Origin: Patella vulgata
Lineage: Eukaryota; Mollusca; Gastropoda; Patellidae
DNA: 64,000 nt
NCBI RefSeq assembly: GCF_932274485.2
Contig: NC_065879.2
Span: forward strand, 36,078,436-36,142,435
Reading direction: 5' to 3'
The position numbers were made by a program, and so were the translations under genes. Under the pieces are notes generated by a model, which was not told the origin of the DNA, did not search any database, and saw only the letters and a program-made list of their open reading frames with translations. Shown in pieces: positions 30,776 to 42,359 of this stretch (position 1 is its first letter; each line of letters starts with the position of its first letter).

Positions 30776-31497
30776 TTATATAGGAGGCAGACCACCATTA
30801 ATTTCCCCATTGACTTCAATGTTAATTCTGGCCTATTTGCCCACCTCCAACTTTTCCCCAAATTTTCGTTGGGCTGAATGCTTTCCACTACAGACAGAGG
30901 AACAAATGGTCATGTCTTTGCACTAAAATTTGTATGAGGTTGACCACCAAAATTTTGAGATACACAAACTTGAAGAAGCATACTAAAAACATGTAACTAG
31001 TTGCCGTACATATCGCCGTAGCTAACCTGATAACCCTCTTATCCTTCCGCCTCAAAATCATGAATATTTACCAAAACCTGGCAGAAAATGTTAATTCAAA
31101 CCCTCTTCATCCATTCTAGACCAAAAAATCAACACAAATGGGCATGCAAAAGGGGAGAAAAGAGAGAGAGAGAGAATTGCTATAAATAGACGAACTACAA
31201 TTCGTGGGTACCGAGATGATGAAATTTAATGGTGGTCTGCCTCCTATATGGTTTTATAAGTTCATATATCATCAAAATTCTTTTCTTTATAGCTTCACGT
31301 TTATTTTTGCAACATTATTATAATACAGAATCAGAAAAAAATAATTACTGCAGAAATGGTGACCCTTTAAAGTTATGTAGTGTTTTGTATACTGGATTGC
31401 AGCTCAGGTCCATGGGCCTTTTGTTCTAGAATTGAAGATTCTTTCTTAATTTTGTCGAGATGATGAAATTTAATGGTGGTCTGCCTCCATATAGAGA
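30776..31497. mobile_element. Inverted-repeat element with three copies of one ~25-bp terminus
   Basis: ATATAGGAGGCAGACCACCA TTAA at about 30778 is matched in inverted orientation by TTAATGGTGGTCTGCCTCCT at about 31225-31249, and a second time at about 31473-31495. A GATGATGAAA string precedes both right-hand copies. The interior encodes nothing recognised. It may be two related short elements or one element with a duplicated right end. Confidence 0.7.
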
Positions 31498-32560
31498 TAT
31501 GACTCGTGTTTTCCTTTGGCGTTCGTCACTTCCGGCTCAGGAAACCTGTATTACTCAGCTATCGTAGCAATGATCTCTGTGTTAAAATTATATTTGGAAT
31601 GTGTTTAACCAGCTCTATCACATATGTGATAATGACTGACACCAATATTGTCCTTTAAATAGATACACCTTTAACAATATCAGGGTTTACATGGGATTCA
31701 AAATCGTGCAAGTTTGTTAGTTTGTGACTGATGTCCACATCCAAGTAAAGTGGTCTCAGCCGATCAAATAATAGATACAAGCCAAAGTGACTCACGTCCT
31801 AGAATTTTAAGCATGTAGCATCAGCTTTTCTAAAAAAGAGTGACATAAATTAAGTATTAATGTAACTCATGAAAACCACCAGTCTCTATCATACAGACTA
31901 TGGTGGATACCTATACGCTTTGGATGCACTTGGTGGGACTTTTGCCAATTCTTACATTTCGATCCATTCCTTGCTGAACTAGACTTAAAAGCGGTTTCTA
32001 AAGTTCCCCGAGTGAACGTTTTCGACGGCAATGAGTCTACCCCACCCATGACAATTTGACGTCAGTGTTAAAATAAGATTTTTAAGTTTAGAAATACAGT
32101 GGATATTTTATGTATTAAAATGTAACAAATTAAGCGCTATAAAGTATCCTTTAAATGATAATTTAGAAGATTAAAACACAAAACATAAGTAAAGTACCAC
32201 CTTTGCCTTGATGTTCATAAATAGTAATGATTTCTTGTTGAGATGATTACAAAATAAAATGACTTGAAATCAAAGGAAGTAGTGACTTCAGATAGTCACC
32301 TCTGTAGGATTTATTGATAATAGTTTTAAAGCTAGTACGGGCGTTTTGGCAAAACTAACATGGCGAAATTAAAGTATCGGCAAAAGTTATTTATGCAATT
32401 GTCGTTTTACACAAAGACGAGATAGCGTAGACATACACCCACACGGCAGCAATGTCTTGGCACCAGCTTATCCGAAAGGAAAACTTGGATGTTTACCAAA
32501 TTTGATATTTCGACAAATGGTGCTGGTGAGAGGGGCGGGAGGGTGGGGGTGGTAACTGAT
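31498..32560. other. Intergenic DNA, no convincing gene
   Basis: 31845-32057 is open on the plus strand and 31867-32049 on the minus strand, with higher GC than the surroundings, but neither matches a family I know. The rest is AT-rich. Confidence 0.4.
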
Positions 32561-32569
32561 AATTCTGAA

Positions 32570-32775
32570 TGGTGATAGGGTTTTCCGCTAGCCACAATGT
32601 TTCACACCAATTTTGAAAAGAATCAGTTAAAAACTGTGGCCTCTGTCGTGTTCTCAAGGTTTTTAGCAAAGCGGGCATAACTTCTCTGGCACAGAAAGTC
32701 TCTGAACGCTGAATATTGATAGAGTTCCTCTTTTCATGGCCCAATGATTTACGCCAAATTTGAAAAGAATCCGTC
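32570..32775. repeat. Fragment of another dispersed repeat
   Basis: Two related half-units with CAATTTTGAAAAGAATC / CAAATTTGAAAAGAATC and GAGAACACGA or CATGGCCC. They resemble a tandem core, cut off by the A element that starts at 32776. Confidence 0.45.
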
Positions 32776-34464
32776 AACCAGCGGCTGCCAGGCAGGATAC
32801 GCCCACATTTTCGAGAGATGGGTAGCGAACAAGCTAAAAAGAAAGTGATTTTTCCTACAATCAAGGGCCATAATTCAGGAAATTACACAAATATCGAAAG
32901 GAACCGAGATCTTTGTGTTATAAACTTATATTTCAAGTTTCAACAAAATCGGATAAAAATTGTGACCCCTATAGGGTCCACAACCTTGATATACCATATT
33001 TTTACGCTATTTGAGAACGAGGGGCGGCTTTTTTGTCCGATTTTCACGAAATTCGAACTCAGCCGTCCTTAGGGTGTAACGGTGATATAATAATACGTGT
33101 TTTTAAGTCGGATAAAAATTATGACCTCTATAGGGTCCACAAGCTAAAAACGCGATTTTTCGTACAATCAGGGGCCATAATTCAGGAAGTTACGGTCCGA
33201 TATGCGCGAATATCGAAGGGAACCAAGATCTTTGGGTTATAAACTTTCATTTCCAGCTTCAACAAAATCGGATAAAAATTGTGACCTCTATAGGGTCCAC
33301 AACCTTGATATACCATATTTTTACGCTATTTGATAACGAAGGGCGGCCATTTTGTCTGGCAGTTTTGGGACGATTTTCACGAAATTCGAACTCAGCTGTC
33401 CTTTAGGTATAACGGTGATATAATGATACAATTTTTTAAATCGGATAAAAATTATGACCTCTATAGGGTCCACAAGCTAAAAACGCGATTTTTCGTACAA
33501 TCAGGGACCATAATTCAGGAAGTTACGGTCCGATATGCGCGAATATCGACAGGAACTAAGATCTTTGGGTTATAAACTTGCATTTCAAGTTTCAACAAAA
33601 TCGGATAAAAATTGTGACCTGTATAGGGTCCACAACTTTGATATACCATATTTTTACGCTATTTGAGAACGAAGGGCGGCCATTTCGTCTGTCAGTTTTG
33701 GGTCGATTTTCACGAAATTCGAACTCGGTCGTCCGTAGGGTGTAGCGGTGATATAATAATACGTTTATTTTTAAAATCGGATACAAATTATGACCTCTAT
33801 AGGGTCCACAAGCTAAAAACGGGATTTTTCGTACAATCAGGGGCCATAATTCAGGAAGTTACGTTCCGATCTGCGCGAATATCGAAAGGATCCGAGATCT
33901 TTGGGTTATAAGCATACATTTCAAGTTTAAACCAAATCGGATAAAAATTGTGACCTCTACAGTGTTCGCAAGCTAAAAGCGTGATTTTTCGTACAATCAG
34001 GGGCCATAATCCATGAAGTTACAGTCCGATACATGCCAATATCGAAAGGAACCGAGATCTTAGGGTGATAAACCTATATTTCAAGTTTCGTTGAAGTCGG
34101 ATAAAAATTGTGACCTGTAGACTGTTCACAAACAATTGTGGACGGACGGACGTCCGGACGGAAGGACAGGGGCGACGACAATATACGTCCACATGAGAGA
34201 GAGAGAAATGGGGTTTAACGTCCACTCGACACAAACTAGGTCATTTCGGGACTAACATATGGTTTAATTTTATTTCAATAATTCGCTTGCGCATAGGGGT
34301 CTTTAGCAGTGGGAGGAAACCGGAGGACCCGGAGAAAACCCACGAGGTTGGACAGGCGACCCTACTCCTTGTCACGTACAACCGGGGATTCGAAACCACG
34401 CCAATCGACTCAATGACAGACTTTATGATAGAGCGCGTCCACATGAAAATGTAGGCGTATAAAA
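32776..34464 (-). mobile_element. Family A element, both ends present, carrying a SINE insertion
   Basis: Reverse orientation. It starts with ACCAGCGGCTGCCAGGCAGG and ATACGCCCACATTTTC, has about four core units at 319-333 bp spacing, then the block GGACGGACGGACGTCC, and ends with GAAAATGTAGGCGTAT at 34447-34462. A SINE splits its right end at 34197-34435. Long open frames here (for example 33330-33911) come from the repeats. Confidence 0.88.
34197..34435 (-). mobile_element. 5'-truncated SINE inside a family A element
   Basis: Reverse copy of the tRNA-derived SINE: (GA)n, AATGGGGTTTAACGTCC, AATAAAATTAAAC reversed, the central GGAGGAAACCGGAGG block, and the B-box (GATTCGAAACC). The A-box head is missing. 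A perfect 11-bp duplication, CGTCCACATGA, lies at 34186-34196 and 34436-34446, showing insertion into the A terminus. Confidence 0.93.
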
Positions 34465-34814
34465 ACTGTAAGGTGGACCGAAGGACAGGGTGACGACATA
34501 ATGCACTAGAACCCACCAAGCATCCAAGGCAGATCTCCCTCCCCATAACACCCCTTCCTGTACAACGCCTCGGTTATAGAGTTATAAATCGATGATGGGA
34601 ACTTGCTACTATTGAAAAAGGAAATTTCCCGTTACCGTACCCAATTCTGCAAAAATGCGCGGAGCGTATCTTGAAGCGTAGATTTTCACAACGACGAGAT
34701 AATAAGGTTGTGGGAAATGTAGTTACTAAGGAATGCCGAAAGAACAACATTTTGCGTAACTCTTTCGAATGTAGTGTATGTCTAGATGTTTAGGCATGGA
34801 GGTGGCTACTGTGA

Positions 34815-34990
34815 GCCACGGTGGCTTAGTGAGTAATGCGCTTTCGTCTGGTGTTGATCAAAAAGTTTTACCAGCGTGGGTCCCCTCTGTCGAAGGTGCA
34901 GAGCGGAGGGCCTGGCAAGGAACAGTGTATACTAGTATCTGTTTGGATGGGAATCCCAGTGGTCCCGTGTTAATTTCAGGAGATCGATAT
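34815..34990 (+). mobile_element. tRNA-like SINE fragment of the second family
   Basis: CACGGTGGCTTAGTGAGTAA looks like a tRNA A-box head. It is followed by GGGTCCCCTCTGTCG and GGTGCAGAGCGGAGGGCCTG, echoing the GTGGTGCAGGACAGAGGGCC string at 48362. Possibly the head of the second SINE family. Confidence 0.45.
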
Positions 34991-34999
34991 TATCAGTGA

Positions 35000-35990
35000 A
35001 TGCATGTTAGCATTACTCTGGAACGATCGAGACTATCTGACTTTCAATTTTATATTATTCATAGCGTGTCAGGTGGCGTTTTCATATTTAGGTCCATAAT
35101 TTATCACCCAAAATGTGTGTTATATAGCTTATTTAGATGACGAATAGCTTTAATGATTTTAATTTTTAAAATAGATTTATACACTGCGTGCTCGTTTGTT
35201 CAGTTTACTTATAAAGGTTACCCTTCGCGGGTGGCCGTGAATAGTTTTAGGAAATCCCCGCTTTCACTGTAGTTGTCACTCATACTGGAGAGAAACCGAA
35301 AAGGTTTTACTCGCAATTTTTGAGCGACTTCGTGACGAAGCCGAAAATAAGAAAAGAAAATGTGTTAATCACGTGGCAAGGCCCCGCCATAAATAAAGTA
35401 AATAATGTGTCAAAACCGACCACACGAATCAGGCTTAAACGTCTTGTTGGACTCCTCCCCTCCCCCTACCACACACTCACACACACACCCTCACCCTCAT
35501 GGGAAGGGGGCCCGCAACTTAAGAATCAGGGTTCAGAGTATCGGGCACCGCTGTCCAGTCATCTAGCATAGTAGATATTTTGTTTCGAAACAACCTGAAC
35601 CTTACTATACAGAATTTTGGAAATCCATTAACGGTAATTGTTATCTCGCTTTCTGTCAAATGTCTGCAATTAATTAGCTACAGTATTTCAGGTTCGTGTT
35701 GACTGCTTATGCTGTATGGCGCACAAGACCATGTGTGAGCGCACAAGCCCAATATTTATATTGGTAATTGGGTCCCAGGGGCCTGCAAGGGTTGGTGAGC
35801 GGGTGTTTACCCAGAAATTATAGGCGGAACGCCTAGTCTGGTGAAAAAGGAGATATGTTTGACATTGGTTGAGCAATATGGTTATGAAGTGACGGAGACC
35901 ACAATCTGTCCCACACCCACATACCTTTTCTATTAGACCCTACATTATTTTTACAACAGGTAGCTGTAAACCTCTAGTTCAGATGTTTAA
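35000..35990. other. Intergenic DNA of higher GC
   Basis: GC and CpG are higher than in flanking DNA around 34560-35900. Short open frames lack family resemblance. It could include distal regulatory or untranslated sequence, but nothing proves it. Confidence 0.3.
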
Positions 35991-36001
35991 GGCCAAATTA
36001 C

Positions 36002-36142
36002 CAATCTGATTAAAACAAAGTTCCTATTTCGTTTCGTTTTTATAGTTCAAAATTTCGTTTTACTTGTCTTTACTACACTAATGTAGGCCATCGAAAGTAT
36101 AAAAAACGAAACGAAAGATAGATCTGTATTTTAATCAGATTG
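36002..36142. mobile_element. 141-bp palindromic MITE with 14-bp TIR and 9-bp TSD
   Basis: Perfect terminal inverted repeats CAATCTGATTAAAA at 36002-36015 and 36129-36142. It is flanked by identical 9-bp CCAAATTAC at 35993-36001 and 36143-36151. The interior is also largely self-complementary (TTTCGTTTCGTTTTTATA against TATAAAAAACGAAACGAAA). A 9-bp duplication suits a Mutator-like transposase; no transposase is encoded. Confidence 0.93.
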
Positions 36143-36151
36143 CCAAATTAC

Positions 36152-37070
36152 AAACATTTAAATTGAAACCGTATCTATAAACCGTATGTGTAATTATTTA
36201 TGGAAGTAAAACAATCATTGAAATCCTACACGTGATATCCTACATCTGCATATGAAAGTTGATGCTGTGCGAAACATGCTATGTTGAATGCGTGAAGGAC
36301 AAATGAGATTTTGCAGAGCAAATGTAAAATGTAATGAGAGAAATGTAAAATGTAGACTCGTCAAAAAAGCATTTTCCCACAAAACATTTGTCATTTTTAA
36401 CACTTAACATTTGACGTTTTACATTTAACTCTTGCCTTAGAGGTATTTTGACTTTATCATTACCGGTATTAGGACTTTGTACATTGTTATACTTTTTAAA
36501 TAATAATATAATCAATGGAAACGACATTGTAGCAGAGCATTTAATATTGGCAGCGATACCCTTCCATAAAATTGCGCAGTGATAATGTCATATTTACATA
36601 ATAATTTTCGAGCATATAATATTCGTTGTAGATCCAGCAATCTACACCTACGCACATATCGTGTTCTTTCTTCTCGAACTTTTTCTAAACACGATATTTT
36701 AATTTAAACGAAGTTCTAATTACTCGTACTTCATGATGTTAGACTTAAAATCCTACCAATACAGAAGAAGTGGGGACTTTATAATGTAAAATTGTCCTTT
36801 CTAAATGTCGAATTTCAATCTTCTCCACTCGAGATTCCTATATAATTAAGCCTATATAATCATCTATTAAAAATGCGTAATATTATGAGATATTTCAAGC
36901 GAAGCTCATTTTGCAATCGGCAAATTCAAACTTTTCTGCCTTGCAACTTGTCGATATTACGCTCTGAAAGCAACCGCCGGACATGGTTGATACATATAGA
37001 ATGTTTATCTTATCTTCAGCTTACCGTGCATTGTCGACAGGGGCCTCGCAGGCCTATGTGGCGCCCAGGG
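36152..37070. other. Intergenic DNA, nothing recognised
   Basis: AT-rich, with a short repetitive AATGTAAAATG stretch near 36320-36355. No gene. Confidence 0.4.
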
Positions 37071-37071
37071 C

Positions 37072-37745
37072 AAATGTTTCAGTGACACCTCCTCCCCCAC
37101 TTGCATACTGTAACTGCTTTGTTCAGTGTCTGCGCTCAGTTGACGTTTTATGATTAACGAAATTTTAAAATACAATCTTTTATACTTTTAAAACTTTATC
37201 TAAATAACTATAATCAACTTATATGTAAAATTTGTATATTTATTTCCCAGTCAACCCTCCATTTGATAAAATGGCGCCCCAAGCTAAAAGTTTCAGTGAC
37301 GCCCCCTCCCCCACATGCACACTGCTTTGTTTAGTGCCTGCGCTCATCAGTTGACGTTTTATGATTAAGGAAATTTTAAAATACAATTTGTTATACGTTT
37401 TATGATTAACGAAATTTTAAAATACAATCTTTTATACTTTTAAAACTTTATCTAAATAACTATAATCAACTTATATGTAAAATTTGTATATTTATTTCCC
37501 AGTCAACCCTCCATTTGATAAAATGGCGCCCCAAGCTAAAAGTTTCAGTGACGCCCCCTCCCCCACATGCACACTGCTTTGTTTAGTGCCTGCGCTCATC
37601 AGTTGACGTTTTATGATTAAGGAAATTTTAAAATACAATTTGTTATACTTTTAAAACATTATCTAAATAACTATTTATTAAATCAACTTATATGTAAAAT
37701 TTGTATATTTATTTCCCCTTCAACCCATCATTTGATAAAATTGAT
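37072..37745. repeat. Three tandem copies of a ~215-250-bp unit
   Basis: Each unit has TTTCAGTGAC, CCCCTCCCCCACATGCA (or a variant), TGACGTTTTATGATTAA, AAATTTGTATATTTATTTCC and CAACCCTCCATTTGATAAAA. Copies start near 37078, 37291 and 37543. The second contains an extra internal repeat of about 50 bp (TTTTATGATTAACGAAATTT). Copies 2 and 3 are nearly identical over the first 100 bases. Confidence 0.9.
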
Positions 37746-38142
37746 AAAAAAAACCCCTATAATTTCAGTCAAATTCATCCACTCTGAATCGAGAATTTAG
37801 CGATTGAATTTTGGGCCTAGCTTCGATCATCATTACTAAAGTCGGCACGATAAAAGGCATTTTCTCGATTATCCATTTCATGATTAAATCATGAATAAAA
37901 GTTAGGCAGCAAATGGGATCCTAATCCAGTAAATATCGCAGGCTAGCGTTGACATCGAGAGTTGATTATGGTCTGGATATGTTAAAGTAGCTAAGTCTCT
38001 AACTCAGTATCATCCAAAATCTTCGACATTGAAAACACGAATTATTTGTCAATTTAAATCAACATTGATGTTGTGATCTTACGGGGAAAATATGGTTTTC
38101 TGATATCCAATAATTAAGACAAAATAAACATTTTACTGTTGG

Positions 38143-38251
38143 TACACGAATCGTGTACCATGGTGCATTTCAGCGCCATTTTTAACAAGGGACTCGTAGA
38201 AAGAGGCTAGATATATTTCACATGTCACAGAGTAAAAATTTTTACTCTGTG
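38143..38251. repeat. Two short palindromes
   Basis: 38142-38160 is the near-palindrome GGTACACGAATCGTGTACC. 38226-38251 is a perfect 26-bp palindrome with half-site CACAGAGTAAAAA, flanked by ACATGT on both sides. Confidence 0.85.
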
Positions 38252-38454
38252 CACATGTCATGTCATACGGTGACGTCATATTCTTATCTAGAGAGCATGC
38301 GCAATAAATACTATCGGTATAGAGTGGAATGACCAGACGCTAGAGAATGCCATTGGATTGAGAAATTGCAGTAAAAACAGAAACGATTGAATGTAAATCA
38401 GTTTATACATTCACATTACATTATTATATAGGTTGCGACCCATTTGTGTCAATT

Positions 38455-38575
38455 TCTAGATCCAAAATATTAGCGATTTAGCGCCTAATTAATAATTTAG
38501 ATAACATTTCAGGCCTAAAGAAAGGCCTGAAATAGGCAGATTTAGCTCTTGTATAATGTATGTTTAACGATGTTC
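38455..38575. repeat. Dispersed repeat D, copy 1
   Basis: TAATTTAGATAACATTT, GGCCTAAAGAAAG, AATAGGCAGATTTAGCTCTT and ATAATGTATGTTTAA recur in the same order at 47895-47980; a shorter trace is at 8870-8935. An upstream part (ATCCAGTAAATATCG, CATCGAGAGTTGATTA at 37923-37970) also resembles 47820-47880. Confidence 0.65.
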
Positions 38576-38869
38576 TGTTTTTAAAAATTGGAAGCGTGAT
38601 TATTAACTTTGACCTTGACACACATTATGATTGTTCGGGTAATGGTGTTTGCGTTTATCAACGAAGGGACATGTAAACTGAACCTTTGCACTCTCCCACA
38701 GAAGTACGGGGGTAAGACGTCAAAGGTTAATTGCTGTATATCACACTTAAAGAGGCAACAAATATTTCAAAATTAAAAACAACTATATGAAATACTTTTC
38801 ATCCAAGTGAAAAATCAACTATAGGTGCAGAGAATAAGGGATGGGCATCATGCAGGTACTTATTATGTA

Positions 38870-38987
38870 TTGTTTAATGGTCGAGAGCGAGACATTAAGT
38901 AATATATTGTAACAACATGAGGGCCGTGAAGCCCGAATGTTTTTACAATATATTACGCAATGTCTTAAGCTCGAGACCATTAAACAA
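38870..38987. repeat. Foldback element, ~50-bp arms
   Basis: TTGTTTAATGGTC, GACATTAAGTAATATATTGT and AACAT on the left pair with ATGTT, ACAATATATTACGCAATGTC and GACCATTAAACAA on the right, around a 17-base GC-rich loop. Probably a small MITE. Confidence 0.85.
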
Positions 38988-38999
38988 CTTAAAATACAG

Positions 39000-40430
39000 A
39001 CACTTGCACGTGCTTTGCAATGAAATACGTCACTCGAGTTCAATATTTTACGAAGTTATGCTTGGCACAATTGCCCGTACGATTATTTGAAATATATATA
39101 CAGATATATATTTTTATATATTTTATTTGGCCTACGGTTATTTTAAGGTTTAAATTTATGTATGTTCATTTTACAGGCGCAGTCGCCGTATTTGTCTGGC
39201 AAAGATGATACTACTTCCCCCCCCCCCCCGAGATTAAATCGTTTCGTACGCCCATGCGTATCGCCGCAGCCCAGTTCCTACCACTATCTGGTCAAAATTT
39301 TAGTTACTTAAGCACACGGATATCTGTCTTCATTACGACATTAGCCTCGCCGGTGCAGAATTGTTGTAATACGAATGGACACTACGATAAAAAAAAATCA
39401 CGCTTATCGATATATATTAATAGTAGGCCTATCTTTGATTCGGGATCCACCTTTCCGTGAAGTGCAGTCAAGCAAATAAGTCAGTGGGTTTAGTATTTTT
39501 AGACTTATTCAAATATTACACTAGGCTACTTGAACGGTAGAAGTAGGCCCTAAAACATGACCGACAATTTACATTGTATATCTACGCCGGTCACGTTTTC
39601 AACCTAGAAAGGAGTTTAATTGAAAAAAAAATAAAAAAATATGACATTGGGTTGCCGTCTTTTCGGTGTGCTAAATAACGATGTTATATAATATAATTGA
39701 GAGTCCCTGGCGTCCATATAACATCCGTGCATTCACGATTTATGTATTGCATTACGGACTATTTGTTTTTCAAGGTCGAGTATTAATATATATTTACATT
39801 GAGTAATCAGGCGCGCGTGCGATGCTAAAATTCGTTATATCACGACAATGGAATCGATAATAATATTAGAATACATATTTTTTGCAATGAGATACCAGAG
39901 GATGTAATATCTCTCGCAAATCATTTTAAATCGTGTAGATTGGATGTAGTGGGTAAGTAGAGACTATTTTATATTAATTTATTTTACGATTTAGGTGTTC
40001 GCATATTCATGCCTGACTGACATTGCGCATTGCGGGAACAAATTTAGAATCATTTAGATGTTATACTTATACCTTAACCTACGGTAATTCATTAGCCAGG
40101 GTGTCGGCTTTTTTTATAGGGGAGTGGGTGAAGCACTAGATTAAGACTATGGTTTCCTTCACGTCAATAAAATATTTAACTGTTCAATTTGATATAGTAC
40201 CTGCGATATTGAAATCTAGACTATGAAATGATCACGTTTGGTAGCTGTTTTCGGACCCACTGCGTGACTGTAGCATAATTTACTGTGACAGCTGTCAAAA
40301 ATTTGGTTCTATTTCAGAAACGTACCTCTCTACCAGTTCCCGTGATCGTAGAGACTTGAAATTTTCAGGGAATGTTCAGGGGGACCACAGGCACGTGTCG
40401 GGACACGCTAAATCTATCTGTTTGTTAAGG
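39000..40430. other. Intergenic DNA with CpG-richer patches
   Basis: Contains a poly-C run at 39218-39228 and CpG-containing patches (AGGCGCGCGTGCGATGC near 39809). No exon could be supported. Confidence 0.3.
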
Positions 40431-40435
40431 CCACC

Positions 40436-41195
40436 TCAATTTTTAAATTTATACGCAGTGTTTGAGGTCATGAGACGAAGAAGCCTATTGATTTTCAAAG
40501 ATTTCCGATAATTTTTGCCAAAGTTATGGCCCTTGATCACCTCGAAAAATGTTGTGGACGCTCTAGAGGCGAAAATTAATATCCGATTGACTTTAAATTT
40601 ATACACAGTGTTTAAGATCATGAGACGAAGAAGTCTATTCATTTTCAGTGATTTTCGATAATTACTGCCAGAATTATGGCCCTTTATCACTTCAAAAAAC
40701 CTTGTGGATGCTCTAAAGGCTAAAGTTAATCTCATTGACTTTAAATTTGAGGTCACGAGGCGAAGAATCCTATTGATTTTCAAAGATTTCTGATAATTAC
40801 TGCCAAAGTTATGGCCCTTGATCACTTTGAAAAATCTTGTGGACGCTCTAGAGGCCAAAGTTAATATCCGATTGACTTCAGATTGATACACAGAGTTTAA
40901 GATCTTGAGGCGAACAAGTATATTGATTTTCAATGAATTTTTATGACTTGGAACAGCTAAATCCATGATACAGTATTAAAAGTTTTGTATACCAAACGTT
41001 AGCATGGGGCAGAACTTTATAAAAACCAAACAAATTCTAATGGTTTTCTGAGTTGTTGCTCTTAATCAGATTTTAGTGTATTATAAATGTTTCATTACCG
41101 AAAAAAGTAAAAATATGCGACAACTCTTGTTGACTGCCTGGACGATTTAGCTGCTGTGGGCGGATGTTTCGTTGCCTGGCAACCTATCTTAAATT
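40436..41195 (+). mobile_element. Family B tandem-array element
   Basis: About three and a half ~150-bp units (TATACGCAGTGTTTGAGGTC, GATTTCCGATAATT, GTTATGGCCCTTGATCAC, CTCTAGAGGC). The right end is GACTGCC, GCTGCTGTGGGCGGATGTTT and TGCCTGGCAACCTATCTTA. A long minus-strand open frame across it is an artefact of the array. Confidence 0.8.
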
Positions 41196-41960
41196 AATGA
41201 AATCTCCCAAAAATTTGGAAGAGGGACATTGCGTCTGCAGCAGAATGTGTTTGTGAAAATCATCTGGGTTATAGTCATTAGGGCTGTCAAAAAATATTAC
41301 TATATTTATATTGATATATTGCAATATGATCGTCTGCGATACACTATAAGCGTATCATTATTTTATATTCAAATGATAAAGACTACATTTAGTCATATTA
41401 TTAAGGCTTTGCAGTAAACAATAAGTCTGCAAAGACGAGACCAAAGTTGTATAATCAGTCATATTCTAGGCTTTGCAGTCAACTAGTGTCCAAGACCAAA
41501 GCTGTAAAAACAATAAAACTATTCAGAATAAAACTGTGCTTTGTGATAAACTCTGACTTATAGAAATATTGCATTACTGCAATGTATTGCAATACTTTTT
41601 GTCAAGTACATGTACATGTATCGCAATACACAGTCCTAATAGTCATGTATACATTATACATAGCACATGTATTTTTGTGAATAAAATTGGTAATGTCTAT
41701 GTCTATATTTGTCAGGCTGGTGCAGAAAAGTAGGATGTTGAACCATGTATTTCTGTGTCATGTGTAACTGTACACTCTGAAAACTTTATCCTAGTCATGT
41801 ATAACTGTATACTCCAAAACCTTCATCCTGGTCATGTGTAACTATCTGACATCAACTCTGATTGGTTAATCAAATGTTTGACGTCGTCACTTCATAGGGT
41901 CGGAAGCCGCTGATAGTGACCCCTGACGCGACCTACCACTACAACTGGTTAGATCTTCAT
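41196..41960. other. Intergenic DNA
   Basis: Contains near-repeated phrases (TGTGTAACTGTACACTC / TGTATAACTGTATACTC near 41763-41815) and GTACATGTACATGTATC near 41605. No gene. Confidence 0.4.
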
Positions 41961-41963
41961 GTA

Positions 41964-42034
41964 GTGTAGGCCATCGAAAGTATAAAAAAAAAAACGAAAC
42001 AAAAAATATAGATCTGTATTTTAATCAGATTGCC
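41964..42034 (+). mobile_element. Right half of the palindromic MITE
   Basis: TGTAGGCCATCGAAAGTATA, an A-rich stretch with ACGAAAC, and the terminal repeat TTTTAATCAGATTG match 36081-36142. The left half is replaced by unrelated sequence. Confidence 0.8.
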
Positions 42035-42059
42035 ATGTAAGTGTTCCTATAGCCATGTT

Positions 42060-42347
42060 GGGGGGTTGGATGACCGAATGGTTAGCATGCGCGCGTTGAA
42101 TCATAAGGTCTGTCATTGAGTCAACTGGCGTGGTTTTGATTCCCCAGTTGTATGTGACAAGGGGTGGGGTCACCTGTCCAACCTCATGGGTTTTCTCCGG
42201 GTCCTCCGGTTTCCTCCCACTGCTAAAGATGCCTACGTGCAAGATCAAATTATTGAAATAAAATTTATCCATATGTTAGTCCGAAATGACCTAGTCTGGG
42301 TTGAGTGGGCGTTAAATACCATCTCTCTCTTGCACTCTCTCTCTCTC
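42060..42347 (+). mobile_element. tRNA-derived SINE, full length
   Basis: GGTTGGATGACCGAATGGTT head, B-box-like GTTTTGATTCC, CGGGTCCTCCGGTTTCCTCC centre and a (CT)n tail. GCCATGTT at 42052-42059 and 42348-42355 forms the target duplication. Confidence 0.9.
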
Positions 42348-42359
42348 GCCATGTTACAA

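Noticed and set aside
31845-32057. Plus- and minus-strand open stretches with higher GC
   Set aside because: Considered as an exon or transposase remnant. The start of the minus frame (MGGVD) recalled piggyBac but the rest does not fit. No family recognised and splice sites are poor.
35320-35571. 83-codon plus-strand frame in higher-GC DNA
   Set aside because: Composition is low-complexity towards the end (Pro-Thr-His repeats) with no recognisable domain or splice partner.
40436-40966. 176-codon minus-strand open frame
   Set aside because: It crosses family B core units and repeats the same peptide in each unit. No start context, exons or family match.
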